A stretch of 61,000 nt of DNA, taken from NCBI GenBank assembly GCA_009746045.1, contig RPFO01000178.1, positions 274,369-335,368 on the forward strand, read 5' to 3'. Below the pieces are notes generated by a model. That model did no database searches and was not told the DNA's origin. It saw only the letters and a program-made list of their open reading frames with translations. This DNA is from Mesostigma viride. Taxonomy: Eukaryota > Streptophyta > Mesostigmatophyceae > Mesostigmatales > Mesostigmataceae. Below are positions 49,840-61,000 of this stretch, in pieces. The translations under genes were made by a program, and so were the position numbers. Position 1 is the stretch's first letter, and each line of letters starts with the position of its first letter.

Positions 49840-52102
49840 CACCCTCCTGACCCTTGGCTCTTCACTAGGAGTATTGCTGCCACCACCCTCATGAGATACT
49901 CTACCCCACTGGCCAACTCCCCGGCTGCCGGCCCCAACTGACCTTGAAGAGTATGCCCTTGGCCAGGGCGATGTTCATGACCACCTTCCTGCTTTCCTGG
50001 TTCCTCCACCCTCCTTGGCGAGTAGCCATGATCCAACGCTTTATCCCCCCTCCATTGTCGTTGGCATCCTCGAGCACCTCGGGGAGCACTCTCTCTTTCA
50101 CCCTCTAATTCACCACTTGTGCTCGAGTGGGCAGCGTCACCCCTTTGGTCTTTTTCGGCTTCCTGGAAGCCCCATCGGCCCCTGCCAGCGCATCCTTCAA
50201 TTTTGTCAGGAAATCCTCTTCCTCGGACTCCTCTTCCTCCTCCTCTACTTTGCCCGCCTGCCCTTGCTTGCCAATAATGGCCGCCAGCTCCAAGAGCTGC
50301 TCCCTCACATCCCCCGCGGCCTTTCCCTTGCTCGGGGCTGGGCTTCCGACTTTTTCCGTCCCCTTTTTCGCCCCTTTCGTGGGCCGGTGTGGTGGCTGCG
50401 CCTCCTCTTCGTCCGAGTCTGCCAAGTCCCGGGCGCTTTGGAGGCAGTGAATAATCATACGCAGTACGCTATCGTACGCGGCCCAGGTGTATAATGTATA
50501 ATACGCTTCATACGGTGTATTATACGCTAATCGTACGCTAACCCTCTGTTTTTGCATGGTTTTGATGATTATTCATCAATCTGACCAACCCAACATGTTC
50601 TCCAGCATCACAAGTTTGGCTTTATATGCCACATTATCACATGGCCTTGCCAATGTCATCACTACTACCTAGAACAACAAGCGCTGTCCCTAATGAATAG
50701 TTACTCAATAAAAGCACAACAAAACGTCAAGTTTATATTCAACTAGGGGTACTGAATAAGACATTTTGCCAGAAATAAGACACATTGCCTACTCATCGTA
50801 GGCCGGCCATTACTAATGGTTCTGCATGAAGCAAGGATACAAAAGGCTTTGATGGCTGGCATGCAGGCTAACAAAGTGCATGCATTCATGCAACCTGCAT
50901 GCACTATTGCTGGCGCTTCCGTGGAAACTGATCACATGTGGTAAGGTGGCCACTGACTGGCTAGCTGCATTGACCTGCATGGCCTAATAAGGCACTAGTG
51001 CGCGCTGCAACTCAGGAACATTCCCCCCCCAGGTAAGCCACCACTGGTAGGGCTCGATCTTGAAAACCCCCGGTTGGTCCTCGACTTCAACGTCGCACAA
51101 CTTGCATGGCTTGCATTCTGAGCACGTCAAATTTTGGTAGTTATTTGTCTGCTGCCCATTCTTGAAGAGACGCTCTTTGCTAACATATTCTGATCAGGCA
51201 CTCCGCAAAGGTGAAAACCATTTGCGTTCAGTGCCGGGCCGCGGAAAACGCGGAAAAACGCGATCTTTTGCTAAAATATGTCCAAACATCCTCAGAGTCA
51301 GCCTCTATCTCGTCGGCCCCATCATCATCAGTCATGGTCCATCTCCTCACTCTCCGTAGCCACATGGCGCCTGTTGATATGCTACGATAGGTGACCACCG
51401 CGATCTTGCTGGCAGACCAATTATCTTGGCACATTTTGTCTTCTTGAACGGTGCCTTCCTGTCCTGCCAATACACGCAGCCATATGCATTGATCTTGGCC
51501 AAGTGGCACCTTGCTGCTCACTTGTTTCTACTACTCGGCGCGCCGCAGCCTAGTCTAGAAACTTCCGCTTCACCCGAGCTGTAAACTGATGCCGGAGCCA
51601 ATAATACGCAAAAAATACCAAAAAAAATACGCGATACGCAAGAAATACGCTAAAAATACGCGGCGCGTACGAAAGTACCCCGTTTTTGTACGCGCTGCTC
51701 GCGTATCGCGTATAATACGCGCGATACGGCGTATAATACGGCGTATGATTATTCACTGTTTGGAGGGCTGCCACCAGCGCTTCGTTTGGGTCCGCTGCTG
51801 CCAGAATTTCAGGCCCGTCCACGTGGTCGACCAGGCTGCAGCCCAACTACGGACTCCAGCTGGGCCGCAGACCACCGGCCGACAGTGGTTACCCAGTCAG
51901 TCCCAAGGACCGCCTCAAAGGCAGCGAGCACCTCAGGCAGGCCCAAGCAAGTGGAGAGCTCCTGATGGAGCCTTTTCTTCTGCGTCGGCCAGGTTAGTCG
52001 GTCCTTTCCCGTTTGTTTAGTGGCTGTCGGCACCTCGGGATTAGCTTTCGCTAATCGCTCCCCAGCACCTGTCGAAACTGGCTTCCGCCCGGGCTTCGGC
52101 AT
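49840..52102 (-). pseudogene. Gag-like ORF of the DIRS-like element, split by a hAT-like insertion
   Basis: From an ATG at 52102 (minus) a Lys/Gln-rich frame (LHQELSTCLGLPEVLAAF) changes frame near 51840, reaches PNEALVAALQ at 51767, and after the insertion continues CLQSARDLADSDEEEAQ, a basic/acidic region with EEEEEESEEEDF, and a conserved-looking GGWRNQESRKVVMN stretch. Several frame changes. Gag assignment is by position before RT and composition. Confidence 0.4.
50445..51758. mobile_element. 1.3 kb hAT-like non-autonomous transposon
   Basis: Perfect 18-base terminal inverted repeats CAGTGAATAATCATACGC, flanked by the exact 8-base duplication TTTGGAGG (50437-50444, 51759-51766). Eight-base duplications and CAG-type ends are typical of hAT elements. 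Dense subterminal ATACGC/GTATAATACG repeats at both ends. No transposase frame. Inserted into the gag-like ORF. Confidence 0.88.
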
Positions 52103-52169
52103 CCCAGCCGCTTTGCAGAAAGGACTTCCGGGCGTCAGGTACGCTGCCCCTGACCCCTGTCACCGCCTT

Positions 52170-52436
52170 CTTTAAAACAAAAGAGACCGTCATGAGCTAG
52201 GAGGCCGGTGAGCAAGCTTTTATCGTGTTTCAAGGCCAACGGCTCTGTACCAACGGCCAGATTCCGGCAACGGCCTCTAAACATTTTTAGCCGTCAAGTT
52301 TTACTTCAGATATTTGCTTGTTGCAAACCCGTCCACAATCACAGATCTGTTAGGAGAACCTAGACGCAAAAATCCGACAAGTTACTCAGCACACCGTCAA
52401 GGTATGGGCCGCAACAATTAGGCCATTAATTTAATA
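52170..52436. repeat. Right direct repeat A2 of the DIRS-like element
   Basis: Matches 44880-45136; continues as B2 at 54508-54655 after the LINE insertion. Confidence 0.75.
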
Positions 52437-54507
52437 ATAGACACGTGACTGCGTCACGTGAGCATAAGTCCTCAGTGGAAGGGGAACATGGGATGGAATG
52501 GATGGTGTACATGAATGGATGGTGTAAGCTATCCAGGTCCTAGTTACAGGGTTGTGGGCACCACGGCCCGAATATCTATGAATGCCATACGCGGTCACAC
52601 GCGGAGCCCCCACAGACTTGGGGGTGGTCTGCTTCATCACTACTTGCCATCTATCCTTGCGTACCATCTGCCTCCATATTACAGACAAACCAGGAGGCTG
52701 CCCGGGTGTGAGCCCGTCATGCACGTCTAGTGAATCACATGTCCATGCCGAGTCTATAACGGAAAGTCCAAGGGTGGTGGCCCTGCCGCGCGCGGCCTGG
52801 GGCACGCCAGGTGAGGACATATCGCCCAGGCTGGGCGGGCTTGGTGCCAGCTAGTCTATCGGATGTGTCTACCTGATCTGTGCGGGCCCGGCTAGGCCCA
52901 GGCGCCCGTGTGCCTAATAATGTGGGAAACATGGGGCAAATCAGCGTACAAATCCTCATTACTAATGTGCAAACCAAACTAGGGGATGCTAAGGGCCTTG
53001 CGCAGCATCTTGGTGACGTTGCCGTCGAGTCGTTGCTCCAGCTCCTGCGTCAGTGTCCAGGTCTTGGCGCCGTAGGTCAGGATCGTCAGGATGACGACCT
53101 TGAAGAGGTCACGCTTGACGATCCGGGGTAGGGCGGGGTTGCTCCACCAGCGGCGGTGGTCATGGAGTTGCGCCCACGCCATGCCGATCCGTGTCGTCAG
53201 GTCGTCCTCGCAGTCGGGAAGCCAACTGCCGAGCAGCTTGAAGCGGCCTGAGGTAGGGTAGTTGACCTGGGTGTCGTCTAAGAGGCGGAGTGTGGGTGGG
53301 GGCCCTGCCATGCCGAGGGCCAGGGCCTCCGTTTTGGGGCTGATTTCTAGACCAACCGCCCGAGCCTCGAGCGCCAGGCAGTCCAGCCAAAGTTGGGCAG
53401 ACTCCGGCTTCTCGATGAGCGTGATGTCGTCGGCATAAATGAGGTCAGCTAGTAAATTCTGCTTGTTAGTCGGCCCCCCTTCCCCAAGCTCGTTCGTGAT
53501 CGCTAGGCCAGGGGCACGTCCTGCAATGCTAGCAAAGCGAGCACGTGCCTGGCGCATAACATATAATCCACTCCAATAATAAACAGGTACGGCGACAGGA
53601 TGCATGCAACCCTGCCAGACGCCGGTCTGCAGTGGACATGGCAGGGTAAAGCCGTGTTGAGTGCGCACCGAAGTGGTCGGCCCCTCATACAGCGTGCGGA
53701 TGACGGTAATCAGGGGAGTGGGAACGCGAGCACGAGCAAGGACAGCCCATAGAGCGTCCCAGAGGACAGAATCAAAAGCCTTGATGAAGTCGACGAAGAT
53801 CAGGATGGCGGGAAACTCACCAGCCTGGTTGCAGGAGAGCGATTTCCTCGAAGAGGCGGCGCGCGACGAAGATGGCCATGACGGTGTTGCGCCACGTACG
53901 AAAGCCCATTTGACTTTCCCCTAGGTGACGGTGGAGAGCAGAACGAAGGCGGTTGAGGATCATGATTCATGCGCATGAACAACTTGAGTGCGGCGCTCTG
54001 GATGCAGACTCCTCGGTAGTTGGCGGGGTCGTCAGGGGAACCTTTGTTTTTGTACAGCATAATACGGTCGGTAGCTGTGCTGCCACAGTCTCAGGAATCG
54101 GCGGCGCGTCGGCAAGCAGGATCCGGTTGCAGACGTCAAGCAGGAAAACCGTGAGCGCCGTCAGCTTAATCACCGGGGCGGGGATCTGGTCAGGTCCAAC
54201 GGCGGCGTAGAAGCGGAGTTGCTTGGCGGCGGTGCTCAGCTCGAGCTCGGTGAATGGCGGTAGCTCATTGGGGTCGGCCAGGGGTTCCGTCAAGGCCGGG
54301 TACGTGTAGTCCTGCTCAGCGGCAGGCGGCGTGGGCGGCGCAGGGACGCCCGCAGGTGCCAGGCGCGCGGCCGCCAGAGGGCCAAGCGGAGGAGGCGGAG
54401 GGGGGGGCGCCGAGCAGCCGGGACTGGGAGGAATACCACTGGTCAAGCTGCTGCTGCGGTGAGCCAGAGAATTAGGTCATATCTGCGGTGAGCCAGAGAA
54501 TTATAGG
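52437..54507 (-). mobile_element. LINE copy 2 with most of the reverse transcriptase
   Basis: Minus strand. RT start region ELSTAAKQLRFYAAVGPDQI (about 54220), then KNKGSPDDPANYRGVCIQSA (about 54040), FVDFIKAFDSVLWDALW (about 53790), and a 229-codon frame (52979-53668) with YADD in LLADLIYADDITLIEK and the C-terminal YGAKTWTLTQELEQ. It ends at 52437 with CACGTGACGCAGTCACGTG-type sequence and TTAA. AGGCCAT duplicates on both sides. Same family as copy 1, with empty sites at both of copy 1's insertions. Frame breaks make it inactive. Confidence 0.85.
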
Positions 54508-54655
54508 CCATATCATCCGTAATACTGGTACACTAGAAGCCTAATCAACCTTATTACGATCTGACACAACACCAAGCTCTATTTCATCTGGCATCAGCGG
54601 CTCCCCTTAATAGAGCGGCTCCCCTTCCGTATCACTATAAAGAAGCTATGTTCAG
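54508..54655. repeat. Right direct repeat B2 of the DIRS-like element
   Basis: Matches 45500-45625, with a short internal duplication GCGGCTCCCCTT. Confidence 0.75.
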
Positions 54656-54661
54656 AGAACC

Positions 54662-55403
54662 CCGATGAAATTGAAATTGAACTTGAAATTGAACTTGAAA
54701 TTGAACTTGAACTTGAACTTGAACTTGAACTTGAACTTGAACTTGAACTTGAACTTGAACTTGAACTTGAACTTGAACTTGAACTTGAACTTGAACTTGA
54801 AATTGAACTTGAAATTGAAATTGAAATTGAAATTGAAATTGAAATTGAAATTAAAATTGAAATTGAAATTGAAATTGAAATTGAAATTGAAATTGAAATT
54901 GAAATTGAAATTGAAATTGAAATTGAAATTGAAATTGAAATTGAAATTGAAATTGAAATTGAAATTGAAACTGAAATAGAAATTGAAATTGAAATTGAAA
55001 TTGAGATTGAAATTGAAATTGAAATTGAAATTGAAATTGAAATTGAAATTGAGATTGAGATTGAGATTGAGATTGAGATTGAGATTGAGATTGAGATTGA
55101 GATTGAAATTGAAATTGAAATTGAAATTGAAATTGAAATTGAAATTGAAATTGAAATTGAAATCGAAATTGAAATTGAAATTGAAATTGAAATTGAAATT
55201 GAAATTGAAATTGAAATTGAAATTGAAATTGAAATTGAAATTGAAATTGAAATTGAAATTGAAATTGAAATTGAAATTGAAATTGAAATTGAAATTGAAA
55301 TTGAAATTGAAATTGAAATTGAAATTGAAATTGAAATTGAAATTGAAATTGAAATTGAAATTGAAATTGAAATTGAAATTGAAATTGAAATTGAAATTGA
55401 AAT
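54662..55403. repeat. (GAAATT)n / (GAACTT)n / (GAGATT)n hexamer array
   Basis: About 123 units; GAACTT variants at 54675-54800, GAGATT variants at 55050-55105. Same unit as at 42449 and also next to repeat D. Confidence 0.97.
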
Positions 55404-55560
55404 GCATTTCTTGTTTTTGGTCCATTGGAGTTCCTTCCCACCAAGAGAAACATTTATTTTACATTTTTGTGTGCTAGGCTTTATACGGACAGCCTATACC
55501 ACACCTTCAAACTAAGTGCACATAATTATCAAGTTGGTTATTGTAGCACCATGTTGTTAT
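55404..55560. repeat. Dispersed repeat D, copy 3, reverse
   Basis: Reverse complement of the D copies at 44035 and 44597, directly beside the hexamer array. Confidence 0.8.
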
Positions 55561-57629
55561 TGTAGCACCATGTCGGGGTAAAATTGGCTCCTGTTTGTCA
55601 ACTGTCAAATTCTCAGAGGACGGGGGCCGAGATTAATTGAGAGGTACCTTCAAATAAAATAAGAGGCATGCCTCTATCAAGATATATTTTTGGAGACGAG
55701 TTTCTATTGATGTAAATGTGTAATATTGTACGACAACATGCCAAGGGTGATGGAAAGTACTGAAGTCGAGCGGAAGCGGTTGATTGGTAGTACTGTACGA
55801 CGGTGTTGGACGGAATTTCCTGTCAAAGCGATGCAGGCTTTGAATCTCACGTTGTACATGGAGAACAACCGTTGCGTCGCGCTGTGCTGTGGCGAACTTA
55901 TTCTCCGCCGTCGCATTGCACTACATGATACGCTTCCGCGGACACCTTTTTCAGCAGGGAAAGTGCCCCCGGGCTTCCGGGGCGAATTCAGCAAGCGCTG
56001 CGGCACTTAGATACTAAAACTTCGTTTTGGTTCGTACCGTAGAACCAATCATTTTGCGCTGAGATCAAATTGTGATCTGGGCACTGAACACGAAAATTTC
56101 AGCGGAATGTACGAAACACCAACGCAACTAGAGAAAAATTTTAGTTACGAAACTGTACTACCGTGTCCCCAAGCAAAATGTAGTAGGATTTCGCTAAAGT
56201 CACGTTCTGAATTTATCCCCGCAAGATTCCCCCGCATGATCCCCCCCGCTAGGTTCAGGTTTCGGTCGATGCTCGCCAAATGGTGCAAAACGAACCAACA
56301 AGTGTTAAATCAACGGTGCGAATCCTCGGTACCACTTGGGTACCATTCTCACTCATTTCGCGTCTCCTAGGAATCGTATACTGTAGTGGCTCCGTCGATG
56401 AGCGTCGATGCCCGCTGATGAACCCAACGCAAGCCATGTACAAAAAGAAGTAGAAAATTAATGGCGTGGCGGCAACGGGGGGCAAGTTTGGTAAGTTATA
56501 GAACTTGTAGCCCGGCGACACCGCGTCAAGCAGTCCGCAGGTAGTCCGCAGGTAGTCCGTGAAATATGTGACAATGTTGACAATTTGACAATTTGAGAAC
56601 TAGGGACAACCTAGTCGTGAAAAAATGGTTTTGTATCCAGTGAAAATGTTTGTAGCCGGTGAAAAAATGATGGAGTATATGACTTTTGACTTATAATTCA
56701 AGGAGACAACCAGTTTTGGAAGCGAGGGTTGTCCGGTAAGACACATGCACTTACCTACACTCGTAGCGCACTAAACATCTACGACAACTTTCAATCGCAT
56801 TAACTGGCAAGTGCTGCTCTCCACTTGCGCTTATCAAAGTTTGCAGCAAGGGAAGCTTCTTAACCAAAGGTATAAGAAAGGGGTCAATTTTCCTTAGCAA
56901 GTCGAGAAATTGTATACAGCCAACGGGCCTTTTTCAACCTTGAAGTTAATCCCACATAAAATTGAGATAATGAACAGCATCACATTTAATAGGTTTACAG
57001 TGAGAAGAAATAAATATTGGTACCACATTTGGCAGCATAGAGCTAACACCGCTGCCCATAGGTTATGGGCTTCCCAGAAGGCAACCGCAACTTCAGTCGC
57101 GGTTGAGAAACTTTAGTCGCCTGCAAGTGAAGCCACGTACGCTTCACTCATCTCAGTGATCTGGAGATGATCGAGGGATGAGTGTGGATTCTATGAGCAC
57201 GTGGGACGATGATGTGCATGCAGCGTGTAGGTAAATGGATTCGCCGTGCGCTTGACGTGGGTGCTGAGGAGGCGGGGGCGTGGTGAAAGCATGGTTGCTG
57301 TTCCTCTCGCGTTATGCATCCCACGCTCCTCAGCACTAGCAGAGAAGACCCTCCACAGATATCCTTCTCCAAAGCCCCACGTACGGCATTCCCTTCTCAC
57401 GTGCTGGTCGCACCAGAACGCCGTACCGTGTCAAGCAACCACCGCTGGGTGGTGTGGGGACCCTGCAGAATATGGGTGGTGCATGATCGCGTGTAGTGCG
57501 GATCCCAGATCTTGGCTAGCACGCCGGCCGCCACGTCGTCAGGTGAGGAGCCGGCCTATCCTCAGCCAGCGCAGCACAAGCCCCAGGGCCCAGATCCCCA
57601 AGCCTAGCAGGGACAGGCATGCCCCTCGT
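55561..57629. other. Intergenic, no recognised gene
   Basis: Contains CAAGGAGACAACCAG (about 56700) and short frames such as 55726-56010, none with domain or splice support. Lies downstream of MCM5. Confidence 0.45.
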
Positions 57630-60465
57630 CTAGCGGGCAAGAGCCCTCCGCCGTATCGACTTCATCTCTCTCGTGAACTCGTATTCCCCCCCGCTGCTGA
57701 CCATTTCGCGGAGGACCTTGTTCATCTGCGAGGCAACAAAATAGCAGGGGCACAACAAATAGCAAATGAAGAAAAGATAAAGCGGGGTCACAACACATAA
57801 CAAATGAAGAAAAGATAAAGCGGGGTCACAACACATAACAAATGAAGAAAAGATAAAGCGGGGTCACAACACATAACAAATGAAGAAAAGATAAAGCGGG
57901 GTCACAACACATAACAAATGAAGAAAAGATACAGCGGGGTCACAACACATAACAAATAATGCAAAGATATGGAGGGGTCACAACAAATAGCAACAACAAA
58001 TAGCAAATGAAGAAAAGATACAGCAGGGTCACAACACACAACAATTAAGGCAAAGATATAGCGGGGGTACAACAAATAGCAAATGAAGAAAAGATATAGC
58101 GGGGTCACAACACATAACAAATGAAGAAAAGACTTGGTGACGCAACGACAGGGCGACGGCCAGGGTCCATGGGTCTCCAACCTACGAATGGCATCAAGCT
58201 GTCCCTCGTCCTTCAAGGCCGTGCCTGCCCTGAGACAAGAGAGACGTGGCAGACACTCCACAAGAGACAAAGTGGAGATGATCCGCGGCGATGCCCATCG
58301 TGTACCTAGCAAAAGGAACGCAGGAAGATACTTCAGGCAATGGCCGTCTGTGCCACAAGCCAACAAGCCACCGCCGCCTACCAGTGGGCCTGGGAAGCCG
58401 TGTTTGTCCCCCGCCTGAAGGAGCGCGGACACGTCCCTGTGCACCCCTGTCGCGCAGAAGGATGCCACAAAGTCCTTGATGCTCTGGATCTGCTCCCGCT
58501 GCTGCTCCGTGCCTCCGGCCGCGTCAAACATGCCGCTCTTGGCGGCGTCTATGGTCGACGCCTCAAACAAAGCAAGCGCCTCGTTCACGTGCGCCTCTGT
58601 GGCCACGGGGCTCCTGAGGGGGGAAAGGAGACAAAAGCGTCGCGGATGTCGAGATGAGGCGGTGAAAGATGCGAGGGTGTGAGACGAGGCGGTGCAGGAG
58701 ACAGCGGCGGAGAGCAGCGCCATCAACCCAGGCCCGTTCCTGTGGCGGCTCCTGCCTCGCAAGGCCAAAAGCTTGGTCACATAAGCGTCTAGAAGTCGTG
58801 ATCACTGTACGGGATGGTTGTCTTGGCTGCCTCGTCGCAAGGCCACCCCTAGTAAAGGTGGTTGGGCTCCCCTTCTAGGGTGGGCCAGGTCCACGCGGTG
58901 ACGAGTGCCCTTGAATGAGGGCATCGAGGGTGCTGAGGGTGCTGAGGGTGCTGAGGGTGCTGAGGGTGCTGAGGGTGCTGAGGGCAACGAGGTTGCTGAG
59001 GGTGCAGAGGGTGCTGAGGGTGCTGAGGGTGCTGAGGGCAACGAGGGTGCTGAGGGTAACGAGGGCAATGAGGGCCATGGGGGCGGTGAGGGCGGTGAGG
59101 GCGGTGAGGGCAAAGAGGAAGCATGCATGGGCGTAGCCGAGAGTGCCCTGTGTCGCTTTGGGCACCTGTCGCAACACGAGGAGGTGATGCCCCTGGTGGG
59201 AGGCGGTTGCTTTGGCATGCCACTATCTAGGATACATAGCCGTGTTGGCAAACACAAGCAAGTCTTCTCATGGCATGTGTTTGGAATTTACAGCCAGTTG
59301 GGGTGCACGCCCACCCACATCCCCACCCATAAAATACCAAATTACATCCCCTCCCACCCACCATCCACTCACATGTCCAGGGCCCATCGTGCGCCCACTC
59401 CCATGTCGCTGCCCAATCGTGCACCCACTTGCATCCTCAAGCCCAATATCTCCCCCACTCACATCTCCATGCGCGCGAGCGCCTCGCTGATGCGCACAAT
59501 GGCCTCCAGCTGGCGCACGGTGATGGGGATGGCCTTGCCCGCGCGCTTGCCTTGCACACGGCCCCGCATCTCCTGCAACAGCCACAAAAAACACGCACCG
59601 GGGGAGTGCAGGGAGGGCCAGGGCACACAGGGTTGTGCACTGTCAGCACGCGGGGTGGGTCGAAGTACCGGTGTTGCCCAGAGGTGTGTGACACCACGCA
59701 CACACAAAACGCACACAGGTGTTGCCTGCCCTCACAGGGTGTGCCATCAACGTCGGCTTCTACCGACCCCCAACAGCTGCGCAGGTGCCCTGGCCCTGGC
59801 ACCAACCCGCTGCGTGTGGATAGCGTGCACGGCATTCCCGCCCCCAAGACCACACGCGCGCGAGACATCTGCCAGTTGCAACACCCCGGCGAAGCGCATC
59901 GGATGCCAGCCGTGCACACCCGCAACGCGGGCGCCAGCCACGCACACCCATTTGTGGCAGCCCCACGCAAAGCCACTACAGGCGCAACCCGCTGGACGCA
60001 CCTCGCGGATCTTGATGTAATCGGACTGGAGCGCCGCCGACGCCTCCTCCGAGAGGCGCGGGGAGCAGTAGGCGCGGCAGAACTCAATGTACCTGGCAGG
60101 GGGGGTGGCGGGGGGCGGCAGCCATGGGATTCGGGGCAGCGCTGTCAGCCTCGCTGCAAAAAAGCAGACACTGACGGGGCATGGCACGAAAGGCGTATGA
60201 CCGATGGCAACAAGAGCTGGCGGGAGGCTGCGCACTAGACTAGCGTGTTGCGCCCAGTGTTAGCCGTGAAAGTGACCGCTGGCACGTTGTGTGGACACAT
60301 CTGAAGGTTGTCATGTGGGTGCCCATAATATAATATGCTGCTGGCTCACGTCACTGCACCCCCCTGCACCCACCGCTTGAGCATCTGCTGTCGCTGGGCC
60401 TCCTCCGGGTCCAGCATGGCGGTGGCAGCAGTCGCGTGCACGTTCAGCACATGCCGCGCAATCAT
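57630..60465 (-). CDS. MCM5: MCM5, DNA replication licensing factor, C-terminal exons (5' part outside the window)
   Basis: Five exons on the minus strand with in-phase GT-AG junctions: 60465-60374 (MIARHVLNVHATAATAML), 60092-60002 (YIEFCRAYCSPRLSEEASAA), 59572-59463 (GKAIPITVRQLEAIVRISEA), 58613-58382 (VATEAHVNEALALFEASTID), 57725-57630 (MNKVLREMVSSGGEYEFT, stop TAG). This is the part of MCM5 after the ATPase core: arginine-finger side helices and the winged-helix C-terminus. MCM5 is one of six subunits of the replicative helicase, in the nucleus. Upstream exons, including the Walker motifs, lie beyond the window. The introns hold three tandem repeats. Clearly a nuclear eukaryotic gene. Confidence 0.92.
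57745..58125. repeat. 38-bp tandem repeat in the last MCM5 intron
   Basis: About nine units of AACAAATGAAGAAAAGATAA plus AGCGGGGTCACAACACAT, some shortened. Lies wholly inside the intron 57726-58381. Confidence 0.9.
58918..59112. repeat. 9-bp repeat (GGGTGCTGA)n in an MCM5 intron
   Basis: About 20 units with GGCAACGA, GGGTAACGA and GGCGGTGA variants, inside the intron 58614-59462. The Glu-Gly-Ala frame across it is not a gene. Confidence 0.9.
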
Positions 60466-61000
60466 CTGGCAGGGAGAGGGCGGGGGGGGGGGGGGAATGG
60501 GGCAGGCAGGGCCATCATGAGATAGATGCGTGAGCGTTCAAAGGCCAGGGCAGCACGATGGGATGGAGGAGGGCATCGAGAAAAACCGATGGGGCAATCG
60601 TAGGAGCACGGCAATGGCATAGTAAATGCCATGCGCGGCAGCGCAGGGCAGGGACACAAGGAGAGCGCGGCCAGGGTGGAGGGTGGAGGGTGGAGGGTGG
60701 AGGGTGGAGGGTGGAGGGTGGAGGGTGGAGGGTGGAGGGTGGAGGGTGGAGGGTGGAGGGTGGAGGGTGGAGGGTGGAGGGTGGAGGGTGGAGGGTGGAG
60801 GGTGGAGGGTGGAGGGTGGAGGGTGGAGGGCGGATGGTGGAGGGTGGAGGGTGGAGGGTGGAGGGTGGAGGGCGGATGGTGGAGGGTGGAGCGTGGAGAT
60901 GTCCGCTCATGTTCACAACAGCCCCCATGATGCACGGTAAAGTGACAGGTGGCGCAACCGTTCCCAACCGCATGCCAAGCATTGGTGGGGCCTCAGCCAC
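60466..61000. other. MCM5 upstream intron with a 7-bp satellite
   Basis: (GGGTGGA)n, about 31 units at 60677-60895, plus a G14 run at 60482-60495. No exon recognised; the next MCM5 exon must lie beyond 61000. Confidence 0.7.

Noticed and set aside
54652-55477. Frames of (FN)n, (FQ)n, (KL)n
   Set aside because: Translation of the hexamer microsatellite.
58905-60020. 371-codon plus frame starting with Glu-Gly-Ala repeats
   Set aside because: It crosses MCM5 introns and exons on the wrong strand; the start is an intronic 9-bp repeat.

Overview
The window joins two kinds of DNA. From 1 to about 23.4 kb it is compact, with short spacers and no introns seen, and its proteins look like those of nucleocytoplasmic large DNA (giant) viruses: a KilA-N DNA-binding protein, F-box-like proteins, a SprT-like metalloprotease, a J-domain protein, a small membrane protein family, a tRNA gene and a local expansion of a Cys3-His mini-domain. 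From about 23.5 kb to the end it is a repeat-rich, intron-containing nuclear genome. It carries non-LTR retrotransposons, a DIRS-like tyrosine-recombinase retroelement, hAT-like and Tc1/mariner-like short elements, very long mini- and microsatellites, and the 3' half of a spliced MCM5 gene at the right edge. The simplest reading is an endogenous giant-virus segment next to host DNA, perhaps in a green alga: short GC-rich exons, and TGTAA near the end of a dispersed repeat. A chimeric assembly has not been excluded, and I cannot name the species.

Layout. (1) 1-15.3 kb, moderate GC: two paralogous membrane or helical proteins; broken and small genes at 2.4-4.3 kb; a KilA-N gene whose start codon lies in a perfect inverted repeat; a J-domain protein broken at a 10-base homopolymer; a tRNA; then a cluster (8.2-15.3 kb) of proteins starting with C-x9-C-x(9-11)-C-x2-H, three of which share a nearly identical DNA cassette at their 5' ends. 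(2) 15.3-23.4 kb, GC-richer: four long genes of unknown function. Their upstream regions share GTAACSG boxes, CCCGTGGA boxes, a TATA-like box and (in at least two) CT-rich leaders; three also share a CAACAATGAGYC element downstream. Between the first two lies a 1.5 kb inverted-repeat structure around an AT-rich 53-bp tandem array, which could be an origin or genome-end structure. Two tandem small membrane-protein genes follow. (3) 23.5-57.6 kb: transposon remnants and satellites, with one likely two-exon host gene fragment at 31.15 kb. (4) 57.6-60.5 kb: MCM5, minus strand, five exons with GT-AG introns, two of which hold tandem repeats.

At least five genes of the virus-like part carry single-base frame breaks, two of them at or beside homopolymers of five bases or more. 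This means either that the insertion is decaying or that the assembly has uncorrected indels; read data would decide. No pathway can be assigned to the four-gene GC-rich module, but its shared 5' and 3' signals suggest a regulon, and it is the best candidate for an undescribed system.
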